64,000 nucleotides of DNA from Streptomyces monomycini (GTDB lineage Bacteria > Actinomycetota > Actinomycetes > Streptomycetales > Streptomycetaceae), in the NCBI RefSeq assembly GCF_022271435.1, contig NZ_JAFIQY010000023.1, positions 62,001-126,000 of the forward strand, in the 5' to 3' direction. Below are positions 11,411 to 20,192 of this stretch, in pieces. A program made the translations under genes and the position numbers. Position 1 is the first letter of the stretch; each line of letters begins with the position of its first letter. The notes beneath the pieces are model-generated. The model saw only the letters and a list, made by a program, of their open reading frames with translations. It made no database searches and was not told the origin of the DNA.

Positions 11411-12724
11411 TCAGCAGCCCTTGAGCGGAGTCGCGGCCGTAAGGTGATGATCGGCCCGGCCGTCCAGCAGCAGCGGAACGAGGGCGCGCAGCGGCTGGCG
11501 CAGCGGGACCACGGCGCCGCCCGTGCCGTTCCGGTACGACCACACGCCGTGCAGGGCGAGTTCGTCCTTGAACCGGTCGTACTGCCGGGCGTCGAGGCGG
11601 TACGCGCACGGCGGGTCGCCCAGGATCTTCCCGGCGGCGGGCGGTTCGTTGTCCGCGCCGCCGAGGTAGACGGGCCCCCGGTCGGCGTAACCGGCCAGCC
11701 GGGCGCGGGCCGTGGCGGACTCGATCCGGCTCCGACGCTCACCGATAGAATCGAACAGCCCGTCGAGCGCGGCGCTTTGGGAGGCGACCCGGCGGCGGTT
11801 GTTCAGCGCCGGGTCGGCCTTCTCCGCGTCGGTCAGCGCGTCGACCCGGGTCTCCACGAGCAGCCCGACGGAGTTCTTCACCCCGGCGGTGTTGCGCAGG
11901 ATGCGCTCCTGGCCGTCACCGGCCACCTGCTTGACCGGGTCGCCGGTCTCCGGGTCGGTCCAGATGCCGTAGACGCCGGTGCTGAAACCGGCGCCGGCGG
12001 CTTCGGGGCGTACGTACTTCTCGGACAGGACGGTGGACTCCCGGTGCACCGCGCGGGCGGTGTTGAGGTTGCGGGGCCACAGGGAGAGCAGGTCCTTCAT
12101 GTAGTAGGGCACGGTGGGCCCGTATTCGTGCAGGTCGTAGACGATGTCCGGGCGGTGATCGCGCTGCACGGCGGCCAGCGCCCGCGCCTCGGCCGTCTTC
12201 AGGGCGAGGTGGTCGCGGTTGATGTCCACACCGTCGGAGTTGCCGCGGGTGTCGGCGGCCCGGCCGTCCGGGTTGGCGGTCGGCACGACCAGCACGCTCG
12301 TCCGTTCCAGGAGGCGCCGGGTGGCCCGGTCCCCGGCGAAGGCGAGGTCGCGGACGGTGGACAGGCACGCCTCGCGCCCGGACGGCTCGTCGCCGTGCTG
12401 CGAGCAGATCAGCAGCACCGCGTTGCCGCGTCGCACGTCGGCCGCGCTCTTCGGGGCCGGTGCGCCGATGCGTACGAGCTGGAGCGGGCGGCCCTGTGCG
12501 GTGGTGCCGATCCGGTCCGTACGGACGCGGTCGCTCGCCCGGTCCACGGCGGCCAGGAAGTCCTGCTCCTCCGGCTGGGTGGTCCAGCGGGCGCCCTCGC
12601 TGGTCTCGAAGCCGGTGCGGGGCAGGTCCGGACCGGACGCCCCGGCGGGCGGTGCGGCCAGCAGGGTCGCGGTGAGCGCGGCGGCCAGCGCCCCGAAGGC
12701 GAGGCCGCGGGAGATGGGTGTCAC
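11411..12724 (-). CDS. Secreted M14 family zinc carboxypeptidase
   Basis: A 437-residue exported peptidase. A signal peptide is clear (FGALAAALTATLLAAPPAGASG). The zinc site of the M14 family is visible: HxxE in CSQHGDEPSGREACL, the later His in VYDLHEYGPTVPYY, and the catalytic Glu in VGLLVETRVDALT. NPDGR and DGVDINRDH segments also fit the family. The enzyme is expected to remove C-terminal residues from peptides outside the cell. The GTG at 12724 has GGAGG nine bases upstream and directly precedes the signal peptide, so I prefer it to the upstream Met. It is followed on the same strand by the S15-type peptidase gene's 3' neighbour region and forms part of a block of secreted peptidases. 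Confidence 0.88.
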   Translation of the reverse strand: MTPISRGLAFGALAAALTATLLAAPPAGASGPDLPRTGFETSEGARWTTQPEEQDFLAAVDRASDRVRTDRIGTTAQGRPLQLVRIGAPAPKSAADVRRGNAVLLICSQHGDEPSGREACLSTVRDLAFAGDRATRRLLERTSVLVVPTANPDGRAADTRGNSDGVDINRDHLALKTAEARALAAVQRDHRPDIVYDLHEYGPTVPYYMKDLLSLWPRNLNTARAVHRESTVLSEKYVRPEAAGAGFSTGVYGIWTDPETGDPVKQVAGDGQERILRNTAGVKNSVGLLVETRVDALTDAEKADPALNNRRRVASQSAALDGLFDSIGERRSRIESATARARLAGYADRGPVYLGGADNEPPAAGKILGDPPCAYRLDARQYDRFKDELALHGVWSYRNGTGGAVVPLRQPLRALVPLLLDGRADHHLTAATPLKGC

Positions 12725-12842
12725 GAGAGGGTGCCTCCGGTGTCGGACGGTGGGGCGAACGGTGGAGGGGTACTGCCGGGTACGGACGCACACGTACGGA
12801 GACGAAGGGGCCGGACCATGACGGCCCGGCCCCGCAGTCGTG

Positions 12843-14807
12843 TCAGCGCGCTTGCGGTATGCGGCTCGGAACGGAGGGCTCCACGCCGGTCGTCGGCGCC
12901 GGTGCGACCCGCGCCGCGCCGGTCCCCGCCGTGGCCGCGGCCAGCGCCTTGCCGCCGCCGACGACGGGCAGGCGGGCGGCGGTGCGGGCGAGGTCGAGGG
13001 TCAGGCGCGGGGTGGTGGACGGCGGGTCGATCAGGCCGGCGTCCGTCCCGGCGATGACCAGGGCGAGCCGGTGCCCGGCGGGGACGACATGGTCGCTCGC
13101 GGCCAGGTCGAGGGTGATCGTGTAAGGCTTGCCGGGCGTCAGCGGGCGGCCCTTGCCCGGGTCGGCCCAGTTGCCCAGGTCGGCCCAGCCGCGGCTGAAG
13201 ACGGTGTGGCCGACGTTCACCGTGTCGGCCTTCGTCTCCTTGAAGCAGGCACTGTCACCGGTGGTGCTCGCGCCCCAGCAGGTGCGGTCGGCGAGGGTGG
13301 TGATGCCCTCGCCCGCCGCGCCGTAGTTGCGGATGGTGTCGGGTCCGAGGTCCACCAGGACGGCGGAGAGGTGGGCGGTGGTGGTGCTGGGGGTGGCGGT
13401 GACGGTCACCTTGCCGGAGCCGGACAGGCGCAGCGGCTTGGCGAGGGGCTTGGTGGTGAATCCGGCCTTGGCGGGGGTGGAGGTGTCGATCTGCGCGGAC
13501 CAGTCCTCCTCGTTCAGGCGCGGGTCGTCGGTGAAGGTCTCGGTGGCGCCGTGCGGCGCGCGCCGGGTGCCGAGTTCGCCGACGCCCGGGGCGCTGCCGT
13601 TGCGCGGCCGTACGGTGGTGGCCGAGGTGCCGGCGGCGGGCCAGACGCGGTCGGTGGTCCACCGGTCGGGGGCGCGTTCGATGTCGGCCATCGGCTCGTC
13701 GTCGATGCCGTTGTCGTAGCCCATCAGGTAGTGGTCGAACCAGCGGTGCAGGGTGGGCACCCAGGCGGACCGGCGGAAGTCGAACGGGTCGACGTGGCCG
13801 GTCTGGGAGAGCCAGACCTTGCGCTCGACGCCGTTGTCGGCGAGCGCGTCCCACCACTGGCCGAAGTGCTTGGTGCGGACGTTGAGGTCCTGCATCCCGT
13901 GGACGGCGAAGACGCTGGCGGTGACGTTCTCCGCGTCCTTGACGTAGTCGCGTTCGGTCCACAGCCGGGTCCAGTCGCCGGTGCGCGGGGCGCCCTCGGC
14001 GAGTTTCTTCTGTACGGCGTCGCAGCGCAGGCGCGCTTCGGGGCTGTTGACGTAGTCGGCCAGCCGGTCCGGGCCGGAGCCGTACAGGGGGGCGCCCTTG
14101 GCGAAGTAGTAGTCGTACCAGGAGGAGATGGCGGCGATGGGCACGATGGTCTTCAGACCCTCGACGCCGGTGGCGGCGACGCCGTTGGCGATGGTGCCGT
14201 CCCAGCTCTTGCCGATCATGCCGGTGTTGCCGTTCGACCAGCCGGCGGAGACGCGTTTGCCGCCGGTACGGGAGTCGTAGGCACGTCCCCGGCCGTTGAG
14301 CCAGTCGACGACGGCGCGCGCGGACTGGATGTCGGAGCGTCCGCCGACGTCCACGCAGCCGTCCGAGCGGTTGGTGCCCGCCAGGTCGACCAGGACCGCC
14401 GCATAGCCGCGCGGCACGAAGTAGTTGTCGTAGAACAGCGGGAACTGCACGGGCCGTCCGGCGCTGTCGTAGGTCTTCTTCTGACTCTCGTTTCCGCGGC
14501 CGCAGCAGGAGTAGTAGGGACTGGCATCCATGATCACGGGTACCCGTCGGCCCTGCTGCGCGGGTTCGCGCGGCCGCACGATGTCCACGGCGACCCGGTC
14601 GGTGCGTCCGTCCGAGTCGCCGTCGATTCTCGTGTCCACCCAGACCGATTCGCGTATCGCGCGGTCGTAGGAGTACACGGGTCTGGACCCACCGGAGGAT
14701 GCCTGGGCGGCGGACGCCGGTCCGGTGAGCGTGGTCAACAGGGCGACGGCCACCGCCGCCACGAGCGCTTTCCAGGGGATGCGGGGGAACCGCGCGCTAG
14801 GGGTCAC
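12843..14807 (-). CDS. Secreted Xaa-Pro dipeptidyl-peptidase (S15/CocE-type)
   Basis: A 654-residue exported serine peptidase. Signal peptide near residues 12-37 (LVAAVAVALLTTLTGPASAA). The alpha/beta-hydrolase catalytic parts are visible: nucleophile elbow GKSWDGT, Asp region VFAVHGMQDLNV and His in LSQTGHVDPF. The C-terminal third is a beta-rich jelly-roll domain of the S15/CocE type (SAQIDTSTPAKAGF...LDLAASDHVVPAGHRLALVI). It cleaves X-Pro dipeptides in the family, though CocE relatives are esterases. The GTG at 14807 is chosen for position before the signal peptide; the Shine-Dalgarno is weak. It is divergent from the M1 aminopeptidase gene, sharing a 246-bp upstream region. Confidence 0.88.
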   Translation of the reverse strand: MTPSARFPRIPWKALVAAVAVALLTTLTGPASAAQASSGGSRPVYSYDRAIRESVWVDTRIDGDSDGRTDRVAVDIVRPREPAQQGRRVPVIMDASPYYSCCGRGNESQKKTYDSAGRPVQFPLFYDNYFVPRGYAAVLVDLAGTNRSDGCVDVGGRSDIQSARAVVDWLNGRGRAYDSRTGGKRVSAGWSNGNTGMIGKSWDGTIANGVAATGVEGLKTIVPIAAISSWYDYYFAKGAPLYGSGPDRLADYVNSPEARLRCDAVQKKLAEGAPRTGDWTRLWTERDYVKDAENVTASVFAVHGMQDLNVRTKHFGQWWDALADNGVERKVWLSQTGHVDPFDFRRSAWVPTLHRWFDHYLMGYDNGIDDEPMADIERAPDRWTTDRVWPAAGTSATTVRPRNGSAPGVGELGTRRAPHGATETFTDDPRLNEEDWSAQIDTSTPAKAGFTTKPLAKPLRLSGSGKVTVTATPSTTTAHLSAVLVDLGPDTIRNYGAAGEGITTLADRTCWGASTTGDSACFKETKADTVNVGHTVFSRGWADLGNWADPGKGRPLTPGKPYTITLDLAASDHVVPAGHRLALVIAGTDAGLIDPPSTTPRLTLDLARTAARLPVVGGGKALAAATAGTGAARVAPAPTTGVEPSVPSRIPQAR

Positions 14808-15053
14808 GGGCGGACGGTAGCGCGGGGGAACTCCTGTGCGTAAGAGTGCGCGGGGTGGCGGACGGGAACGGAGCGGTGTCCGCGGGGTGGCGTGCCGCAC
14901 GGTGAGCAGGAGCGACCTGTGACGTCCTGATGTCGGTCATGTGTCAGATGCAGCCATGGACATGACGGGCGGGCGCCAGGTACATAAGGTCGGAACATCT
15001 GAGGATCTGTTGGGCCCACCAGGCCCACCTCCCCTGACAAGCTGGAGGATTTT

Positions 15054-16571
15054 GTGCGTCACAGACTCATCGTTCCGGGTGCGGCCGCCCTCAGCCTGCT
15101 GCTGGCGATCCCGGCTTCCGCGGCCAGTTACGCACCCGGCGCTCCGGGCGCGGGCGACTCCTACTACCCCGAGAGCGGCAACGGCGGGTACGACGTCTCC
15201 CACTACGACCTGCGGCTGAAGTACCAGCCGAAGACGGACCTGCTGGAGGGCACGGCGACGCTGCTCGCCAAGACCACCCAGGACCTGAACCGCTTCAACC
15301 TCGACTTCGGCCTGAAGGTCAGCGAGATACGCGTCAACGGCAAGAAGGCGTCCTTCGCCACCTCCGGCAAGCACGAGCTGGAGATCACGCCGGCCACGCC
15401 GCTGCCCAAGGGCAAGGACATCAGCGTCGTCGTGCGCTACGCGGGCAAGCCGTCCGAGCTGAAGATCGACGGCTACTCCGCCTGGCACCGCACGCCGGAC
15501 GGCGGGGTGATCGCGCAGGAGCCGGACTCCGCCGTGTGGTGGTTCCCGAGCAACGACCACCCGACCGACAAGGCGACGTACGACATCTCGGTCTCGGTGC
15601 CGGACGGCAACCAGGCGCTCAGCAACGGCGTCCTGCTGTCGCAGACCTCCAAGCTCGGCTGGACGCGCTACAACTGGCGCTCGGACAAGCCGCAGGCGCC
15701 GTACCTGACCACGCTGGCGGTCGGCAAGTTCGACGTCACCAAGGACACCACGGCCAGCGGTCTGCCGGTGATCAACGCCGTGAGCAAGGACCTCGGTTCC
15801 TACGAGGGCTCGGCGCGCGCGAGCATCGAGCGCACCACCGAGGTCACGGAGTGGCTGGAGTCAGTCTTCGGCCCGTACCCGTTCAACTCCGTCGGCGGTT
15901 ACGTCCCGAACGTCAAGGCCGGGTACGCGCTGGAGACGCAGACCCGCCCGTTCTACGGCAAGGAGGCGTTCGCCAACGGAGCCAACGTCTCCGTGGTGGT
16001 GCACGAGATCGCGCACCAGTGGTACGGCGACAGCGTCTCGGTCAAGGACTGGAAGGACATCTGGGTCAACGAGGGCTTCGCCCGCTACAGCCAGTGGCTG
16101 TGGTCGGAGAAGGAGGGTGAGGGCACCGGTCAGGAGCTGGCCGACTACGTGTACGCCCAGCACCCGGCCGACGACCCGTTCTGGAAGGTCAAGCCGGGCG
16201 ACCCGGGCCCGGACAACCAGTTCCACGGCGCCGTGTACGACCGGGGCGCGCTCACCTTGCAGGCCCTGCGCAACGAGGTCGGCGACCGGGCGTTCTTCGG
16301 GCTCCTGAAGTCCTGGCCCACCGACAAGAAGTACGGCAACGCCTCGGTGCAGGACTTCGTGACGTACGCCGAGCGCAAGACCGGCAAGCCGCTCGCCGAG
16401 CTGTTCGACACCTGGCTCTTCCAGCCGTCCAAGCCCGCGGCCCCGGCGGCGAAGAAGGCGTTCGGCGCCCGGTCGGCCGCCCCGGCCAAGGCACCGGCGC
16501 AGCCGAAGTCCTGGAAGTCGATCCAGGCCACGAACACCGTGCACGACCACGGCCACGGCCACGGTCACTGA
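15054..16571 (+). CDS. Secreted M1 family aminopeptidase with His-rich tail
   Basis: A 505-residue exported zinc metallopeptidase. A signal peptide spans residues 1-25 (LIVPGAAALSLLLAIPASAAS). The zinc site is HEIAH at 317-321 with Glu340 in NEGFARYSQW, exactly HExxH-x18-E. The upstream GYALETQTRPFYG segment stands where M1 enzymes carry GxMEN. It is shorter than classical four-domain M1 enzymes and lacks the large C-terminal helical domain, as do other secreted actinobacterial members. The C-terminus is Ala/Lys/Pro-rich and ends VHDHGHGHGH, a possible metal-binding tail. GGAGG lies five bases before the GTG start, and a perfect hairpin terminates the gene. Confidence 0.93.
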   Translation: MRHRLIVPGAAALSLLLAIPASAASYAPGAPGAGDSYYPESGNGGYDVSHYDLRLKYQPKTDLLEGTATLLAKTTQDLNRFNLDFGLKVSEIRVNGKKASFATSGKHELEITPATPLPKGKDISVVVRYAGKPSELKIDGYSAWHRTPDGGVIAQEPDSAVWWFPSNDHPTDKATYDISVSVPDGNQALSNGVLLSQTSKLGWTRYNWRSDKPQAPYLTTLAVGKFDVTKDTTASGLPVINAVSKDLGSYEGSARASIERTTEVTEWLESVFGPYPFNSVGGYVPNVKAGYALETQTRPFYGKEAFANGANVSVVVHEIAHQWYGDSVSVKDWKDIWVNEGFARYSQWLWSEKEGEGTGQELADYVYAQHPADDPFWKVKPGDPGPDNQFHGAVYDRGALTLQALRNEVGDRAFFGLLKSWPTDKKYGNASVQDFVTYAERKTGKPLAELFDTWLFQPSKPAAPAAKKAFGARSAAPAKAPAQPKSWKSIQATNTVHDHGHGHGH

Positions 16572-16590
16572 CCCAGAGGGCGGTGACATG

Positions 16591-16626
16591 AGGAGGGGTC
16601 CGGTGCGGCTGCGCCGGACCCCTCCT
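16591..16626. terminator. Bidirectional terminator after the M1 peptidase
   Basis: AGGAGGGGTCCGG at 16591-16603 is exactly complementary to 16614-16626, with a few further pairs into the loop. It serves the convergent M1 peptidase and the 140-residue gene at 16641. Confidence 0.85.
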
Positions 16627-16640
16627 TCCGTATGTGACGG

Positions 16641-17063
16641 TCACGCCTTCTCCAGCTTCCAGAAGGCGAAATCCCTGCCCAGGTTGGGGAGAATACTGGC
16701 GGCGACCGCGATCCACGACTTGCCGGTCTCCGAGCCGTACACCATGTAAGCACCGGAGGTCTTGAACACGGCTCCCTTCTCACGGGATTCCGGCTCCCAG
16801 ACGTGCGCGTCGCCTTCCTGGACCAGCTTCACGCCGGTCGTGACGGCTTGCAGATAGCGGTATCCACCCCAGTTGCTCGACGTCATCTCGATGCTGAAAC
16901 CCGAGCCCTTGGTGTGGAAGACCACCGGGTAACCCTTGTTGCCGTAATCGTTCGCCAGCAAGCAGTAGTCCCAGTTCATGTAGGGTTCCCGGCTGATTCC
17001 CCGGCCGCTGCCATCATTGATGATCAAGTAGTAGCGGCTCTCGGGGGAGATGTCGACCGCCAT
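16641..17063 (-). CDS. Unrecognised 140-residue beta-rich protein
   Basis: I do not recognise this protein. It begins MAVDISPESRYYLIINDGSG, is rich in aromatic residues and Gly, and lacks signal peptide and membrane segments. Spaced motifs (YPVVFHTKG, GYRYLQAV, GAVFKTSGAYMVYGSETGKSW) suggest a small all-beta fold such as a lectin-like or beta-trefoil domain; that is a guess from composition. A good Shine-Dalgarno (AGGGGG) precedes the ATG. Its codon and amino-acid usage (Asn, Tyr, Lys, Ser) is less GC-driven than in its neighbours, which hints at transfer or unusual selection. It is divergent from the sphingomyelinase gene. Confidence 0.6.
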   Translation of the reverse strand: MAVDISPESRYYLIINDGSGRGISREPYMNWDYCLLANDYGNKGYPVVFHTKGSGFSIEMTSSNWGGYRYLQAVTTGVKLVQEGDAHVWEPESREKGAVFKTSGAYMVYGSETGKSWIAVAASILPNLGRDFAFWKLEKA

Positions 17064-17446
17064 GGCGGCCCCCTTTCCCTGCCGCGACGGGCGCGGCAGC
17101 TCCCTTGGTTCGGCCGGCCGCTTTCCTGCTTACGGCCGTCACGGAGCGCTGTCCATGCCCCCGTCGGTACCAGCTGTCGTACGGCGGCTTCTTTCGGCCC
17201 GTGTTCTCCCGTGCCGTGTGGAACCAACCGGCTGACCGGTGGCTTCCACACGGCTCGGACGGCCGGAACGGACCGGCGAAAAGCGTCCGAGACTCATGCC
17301 GGTGGCGCTTTGAACCGGCGGTCGCCCCGCGCCTCACGTGTCACGGCGTGTGCATCCAGGTATCACGCGGCGGCCACGCGAAAGCAATCGTGCCGGGTTC
17401 GACTGTGCGGCGGCTCCTGCCCCACCCCACCCGACCGGGAGATCTC
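17064..17446. other. Upstream region with long imperfect hairpin (17213-17254)
   Basis: The region between divergent genes holds no supported gene. GCCGTGTGGAA (17213-17223) is exactly repeated in inverse at 17244-17254. With inner pairs the hairpin has 17 of 19 matches around a CTGA loop. It may be an operator or a terminator remnant. Confidence 0.6.
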
Positions 17447-18460
17447 ATGCCGCACCGCAGCCCCCGCCGCTCCTCCGCAGCCGTGACCGGCGCGTCGCTG
17501 ACCGCCGCCGTCCTGGCCGCGTCGGCGCTGCTCACCACGGCGCCCGCGGCGTCGGCCGCTCCGGCGCCCGCCGCTGTGCCCGCGGTGAACGTGCTCTCGT
17601 ACAACGTCTTTCTCATGAGCCGGAACCTGTATCCGAACTGGGGTCAGCAGCTCCGGGCCAAGGCCATTCCCGCGGCGGGCTTCTTCCAGGGCCAGGACGT
17701 CGTCGTACTCCAGGAAGCATTCGACAACGAGGCGTCCGACGCGCTCAAAGCGGCCGCCGCGGCGCGGTATCCGTACCAGACGCCGGTGGTCGGCCGCGGA
17801 AAGAGCGGCTGGGACGCCACGGGCGGCTCCTATTCCGCGGCCACTCCCGAGGACGGCGGGGTCACCGTGCTGAGCAAATGGCCGGTGCTCCGCAAGGAAC
17901 AGTACGTGTTCAAGGACGCCTGCGGTGCCGACCACTGGTCCAACAAAGGCTTCGCCTATGCCGCGCTGAATGTCCGCGGCACCACGGTGCACGTGGTCGG
18001 CACGCATGCCCAGTCGACCGACCCGGGGTGCAAGGCAGGTGAAGCCGCAGCGGTCCGTGCGAAACAGTTCAAGGAGATCGACGCCTTCCTGAACGCGAAG
18101 GACATTCCGGCGGACGAACAGGTCATGGTCGCCGGGGACTTGAACGTGGACACCCGCGGCCCCGAATTCGCCTCCCTCCTCACCGACGCCGGACTCGTGG
18201 CGGCCGACGCGCGCACCGGACACCCGTACTCCTTCGACACCCGGGAGAACTCCGTCGCGGCCTACCGTTACCCGGACGACCCGCGCGAGGACCTGGACCA
18301 CGTCCTGCACCGCCGCGGCCACGCCCGGCCCGCCGGCTGGTCCAACGAGGTCGTCGCGGAGCGGTCCGCCCCCTGGACGGTGTCGAGCTGGGGCAAGGAC
18401 TACACGTACACGAACCTCTCGGACCACTACCCCGTGGTGGCCGGTCAGCGTTCGAGGTAG
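17447..18460 (+). CDS. Secreted sphingomyelin phosphodiesterase (neutral sphingomyelinase type)
   Basis: A 337-residue exported enzyme of the endonuclease/exonuclease/phosphatase superfamily, sphingomyelinase C branch, which releases phosphocholine from sphingomyelin. Signal peptide: SLTAAVLAASALLTTAPAASAAP. The metal and catalytic residues stand in order: LSYNVFLMS (Asn), VVLQEAFDN (Glu), VVGTHAQS (His), VAGDLNVD (Asp, Asn), EDLDHVLHR (Asp-His) and LSDHYPVVA (Asp-His). The Tyr/Trp-rich loop FKDACGADHWSNKGFAYA corresponds to the membrane-facing region of bacterial sphingomyelinases. GGGAG lies six bases before the ATG. Choline released could in principle feed the BCCT carrier at 9585, but they are not in one operon. 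Confidence 0.9.
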   Translation: MPHRSPRRSSAAVTGASLTAAVLAASALLTTAPAASAAPAPAAVPAVNVLSYNVFLMSRNLYPNWGQQLRAKAIPAAGFFQGQDVVVLQEAFDNEASDALKAAAAARYPYQTPVVGRGKSGWDATGGSYSAATPEDGGVTVLSKWPVLRKEQYVFKDACGADHWSNKGFAYAALNVRGTTVHVVGTHAQSTDPGCKAGEAAAVRAKQFKEIDAFLNAKDIPADEQVMVAGDLNVDTRGPEFASLLTDAGLVAADARTGHPYSFDTRENSVAAYRYPDDPREDLDHVLHRRGHARPAGWSNEVVAERSAPWTVSSWGKDYTYTNLSDHYPVVAGQRSR

Positions 18461-18577
18461 GCCAGGACTCCGGGCGGGGCGGTCCTTCATGGCGGGGCGG
18501 CGTGCCGACTTCGTACGAACGGACCTCGCGCAAGCGGACCTTATGTAAGGGGCAAAGAACCTTGGCGCCACTTGCTT

Positions 18578-18600
18578 TCCTGGACACCGAGAGTCCAGGA
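18578..18600. promoter_or_regulatory. Inverted repeat operator upstream of the drug exporter
   Basis: TCCTGGAC (18578-18585) and GTCCAGGA (18593-18600) are exact complements separated by seven bases and end seven bases before the GTG start of the exporter. The position fits a repressor operator overlapping the transcript start or the ribosome site. Confidence 0.7.
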
Positions 18601-18607
18601 TGCTGTC

Positions 18608-20119
18608 GTGACCGAGTTATCAGCCGATCCACGGGCCACTTCCGCGCGGCCCTCCCCCACAACCGCCGCCGCCCCGCGTCCGGGACCGCTGCTCGCCGTC
18701 CTGCTGTCCGCGTGGTTCATGGCACAGTTCGACTTCTTCGTCGTCAACGTCGCCGCCCCCTCGTTCGAGAAGGACCTGCACGCCGGGCCCGCCGCCCTCG
18801 AACTGATCGTCGGCGGCTACGCCTTCGCGTACGCCAGCGGCATGATCACCGGCGGCCGGCTCGGTGACCTCTTCGGGCACCGGCGTACATTCATCGTCGG
18901 GCTGATCGCCTTCGCCGTCACCTCCCTGCTCTGCGGCATCGCGGTGAACCCGGCCCAACTGGTCGGCGCCCGCCTTCTCCAGGGCTTCGCCGGGGCCGTG
19001 ATGGTGCCGCAGGTCCTCGCCACGATCACCGCCACCTTCCCGGTGCACGCCCGAGGCCGGGCGATGGCCTGGTACGGCGTCGCCGGAGGCACGGCCTCGG
19101 TCGCCGGGCAGGTGCTCGGCGGCCTGATGCTGGACGCCGACATCCTCGGACTCGGCTGGCGGGTGCTGTTCCTGATCAATGTGCCGATCGGCGTGGTCGC
19201 GGCCCTGCTGGCCCTGCGGTTCCTGCCCTCGGTGCGCTCCGGGCGCCGGGCCCGGCTGGACCTGGCCGGCGCGGGCGGCGTGGCGCTGACGCTGGGCCTG
19301 GTGCTCGTACCGCTCGCCATGGGCCGGACCGCCGGCTGGCCGGTCTGGACCTGGCTCTGTCTGGCGGCCTCCCTGCCGGTGGGCGCGGCCACGGTGTTCT
19401 GGCAGCGGTCCCTGGCCGCCCGGGGCGGTGCGCCCGTCCTGGACCTCACACTGTTCCGTGAGGGGTCCTACCTCGCCGGGGTGGTGACGGGGGCGGCCTT
19501 CATGGCGTACTGGGCGAGCGTGATGTTCACCCTGACGCTGCTGCTCCAGGGCGGTTTCGGACTGGGTCCCTTCGGGGCCGGGCTGGCCTTCGCGCCGACC
19601 GGCGTCTGCTTCGCGGCCAGCTCGCTGCTCAGCCGCCCGCTGGTGCAGCGCTTCGGCCTGCGCATACTGCAACTGGGCAGCGTCGTCACGGTGGCCGGTC
19701 TGACGGCGCTCACCCTCGTGCTCCACTTCCTGCCGGACCGCGGGGCGCTGCCGTGGGTCGTGGTCACAATGGCGGTGGCCGGGGTGGGCAACGGGCTCAC
19801 CTTCCCGCAGCTGATCGGCGCCTCGCTGGTGCGGGTGCCCGCGCAGCGGGCCGGGATCGGCGCCGGGGTGCTCACCACCGCCCAGCAGTTCGGCGGGGCC
19901 GCCGGTGTCGCGGTCATCGGCGCGGCCTTCTTCGCCGTGGCCGGCAGCGCGCCGACCGCCGCCGGGTACGCGCGTGCCGCCATGTGGACCACGGTGGTCT
20001 CGGTCGCCCTGACCTGTGTGGTCACGGTGCTGACGACGGTCATCCGGCGGGCGGCCGACCGCAGCGCGCGGGCCGAACTCGACAAGGCCGCGGAAGCGGT
20101 GAGAGGGACAGGCGGCTGA
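18608..20119 (+). CDS. MFS transporter, DHA2 (EmrB/QacA) type drug exporter
   Basis: A 503-residue, 14-helix major facilitator protein. After a short Ala/Pro/Thr-rich cytoplasmic N-terminus come motif A (GRLGDLFGHRRTFIVG) and the motif C-like GGTASVAGQVLGGLM in helix 5, typical of drug/proton antiporters. FDFFVVNVAAPSFEKDL is the motif D1 region. Exporters of this type confer resistance to drugs or export natural products. The GTG at 18608 follows an inverted repeat, probably the operator, but no regulator gene is adjacent. A shared terminator separates it from the convergent permease gene. Confidence 0.88.
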   Translation: MTELSADPRATSARPSPTTAAAPRPGPLLAVLLSAWFMAQFDFFVVNVAAPSFEKDLHAGPAALELIVGGYAFAYASGMITGGRLGDLFGHRRTFIVGLIAFAVTSLLCGIAVNPAQLVGARLLQGFAGAVMVPQVLATITATFPVHARGRAMAWYGVAGGTASVAGQVLGGLMLDADILGLGWRVLFLINVPIGVVAALLALRFLPSVRSGRRARLDLAGAGGVALTLGLVLVPLAMGRTAGWPVWTWLCLAASLPVGAATVFWQRSLAARGGAPVLDLTLFREGSYLAGVVTGAAFMAYWASVMFTLTLLLQGGFGLGPFGAGLAFAPTGVCFAASSLLSRPLVQRFGLRILQLGSVVTVAGLTALTLVLHFLPDRGALPWVVVTMAVAGVGNGLTFPQLIGASLVRVPAQRAGIGAGVLTTAQQFGGAAGVAVIGAAFFAVAGSAPTAAGYARAAMWTTVVSVALTCVVTVLTTVIRRAADRSARAELDKAAEAVRGTGG

Positions 20120-20125
20120 ATCGTC

Positions 20126-20178
20126 GACACGGCGAAGGGCGGTCGCACGGCTTGCGCGCGTCCGCCCTTCACCGTGTC
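20126..20178. terminator. Bidirectional terminator between exporter and permease
   Basis: Arms 20126-20142 and 20162-20178 are complementary over 17 positions with one mismatch (GACACGGCGAAGGGCGG with CCGCCCTTCACCGTGTC). The pair lies between two convergent stop codons. Confidence 0.85.
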
Positions 20179-20192
20179 CTACGGCCTCGCGG

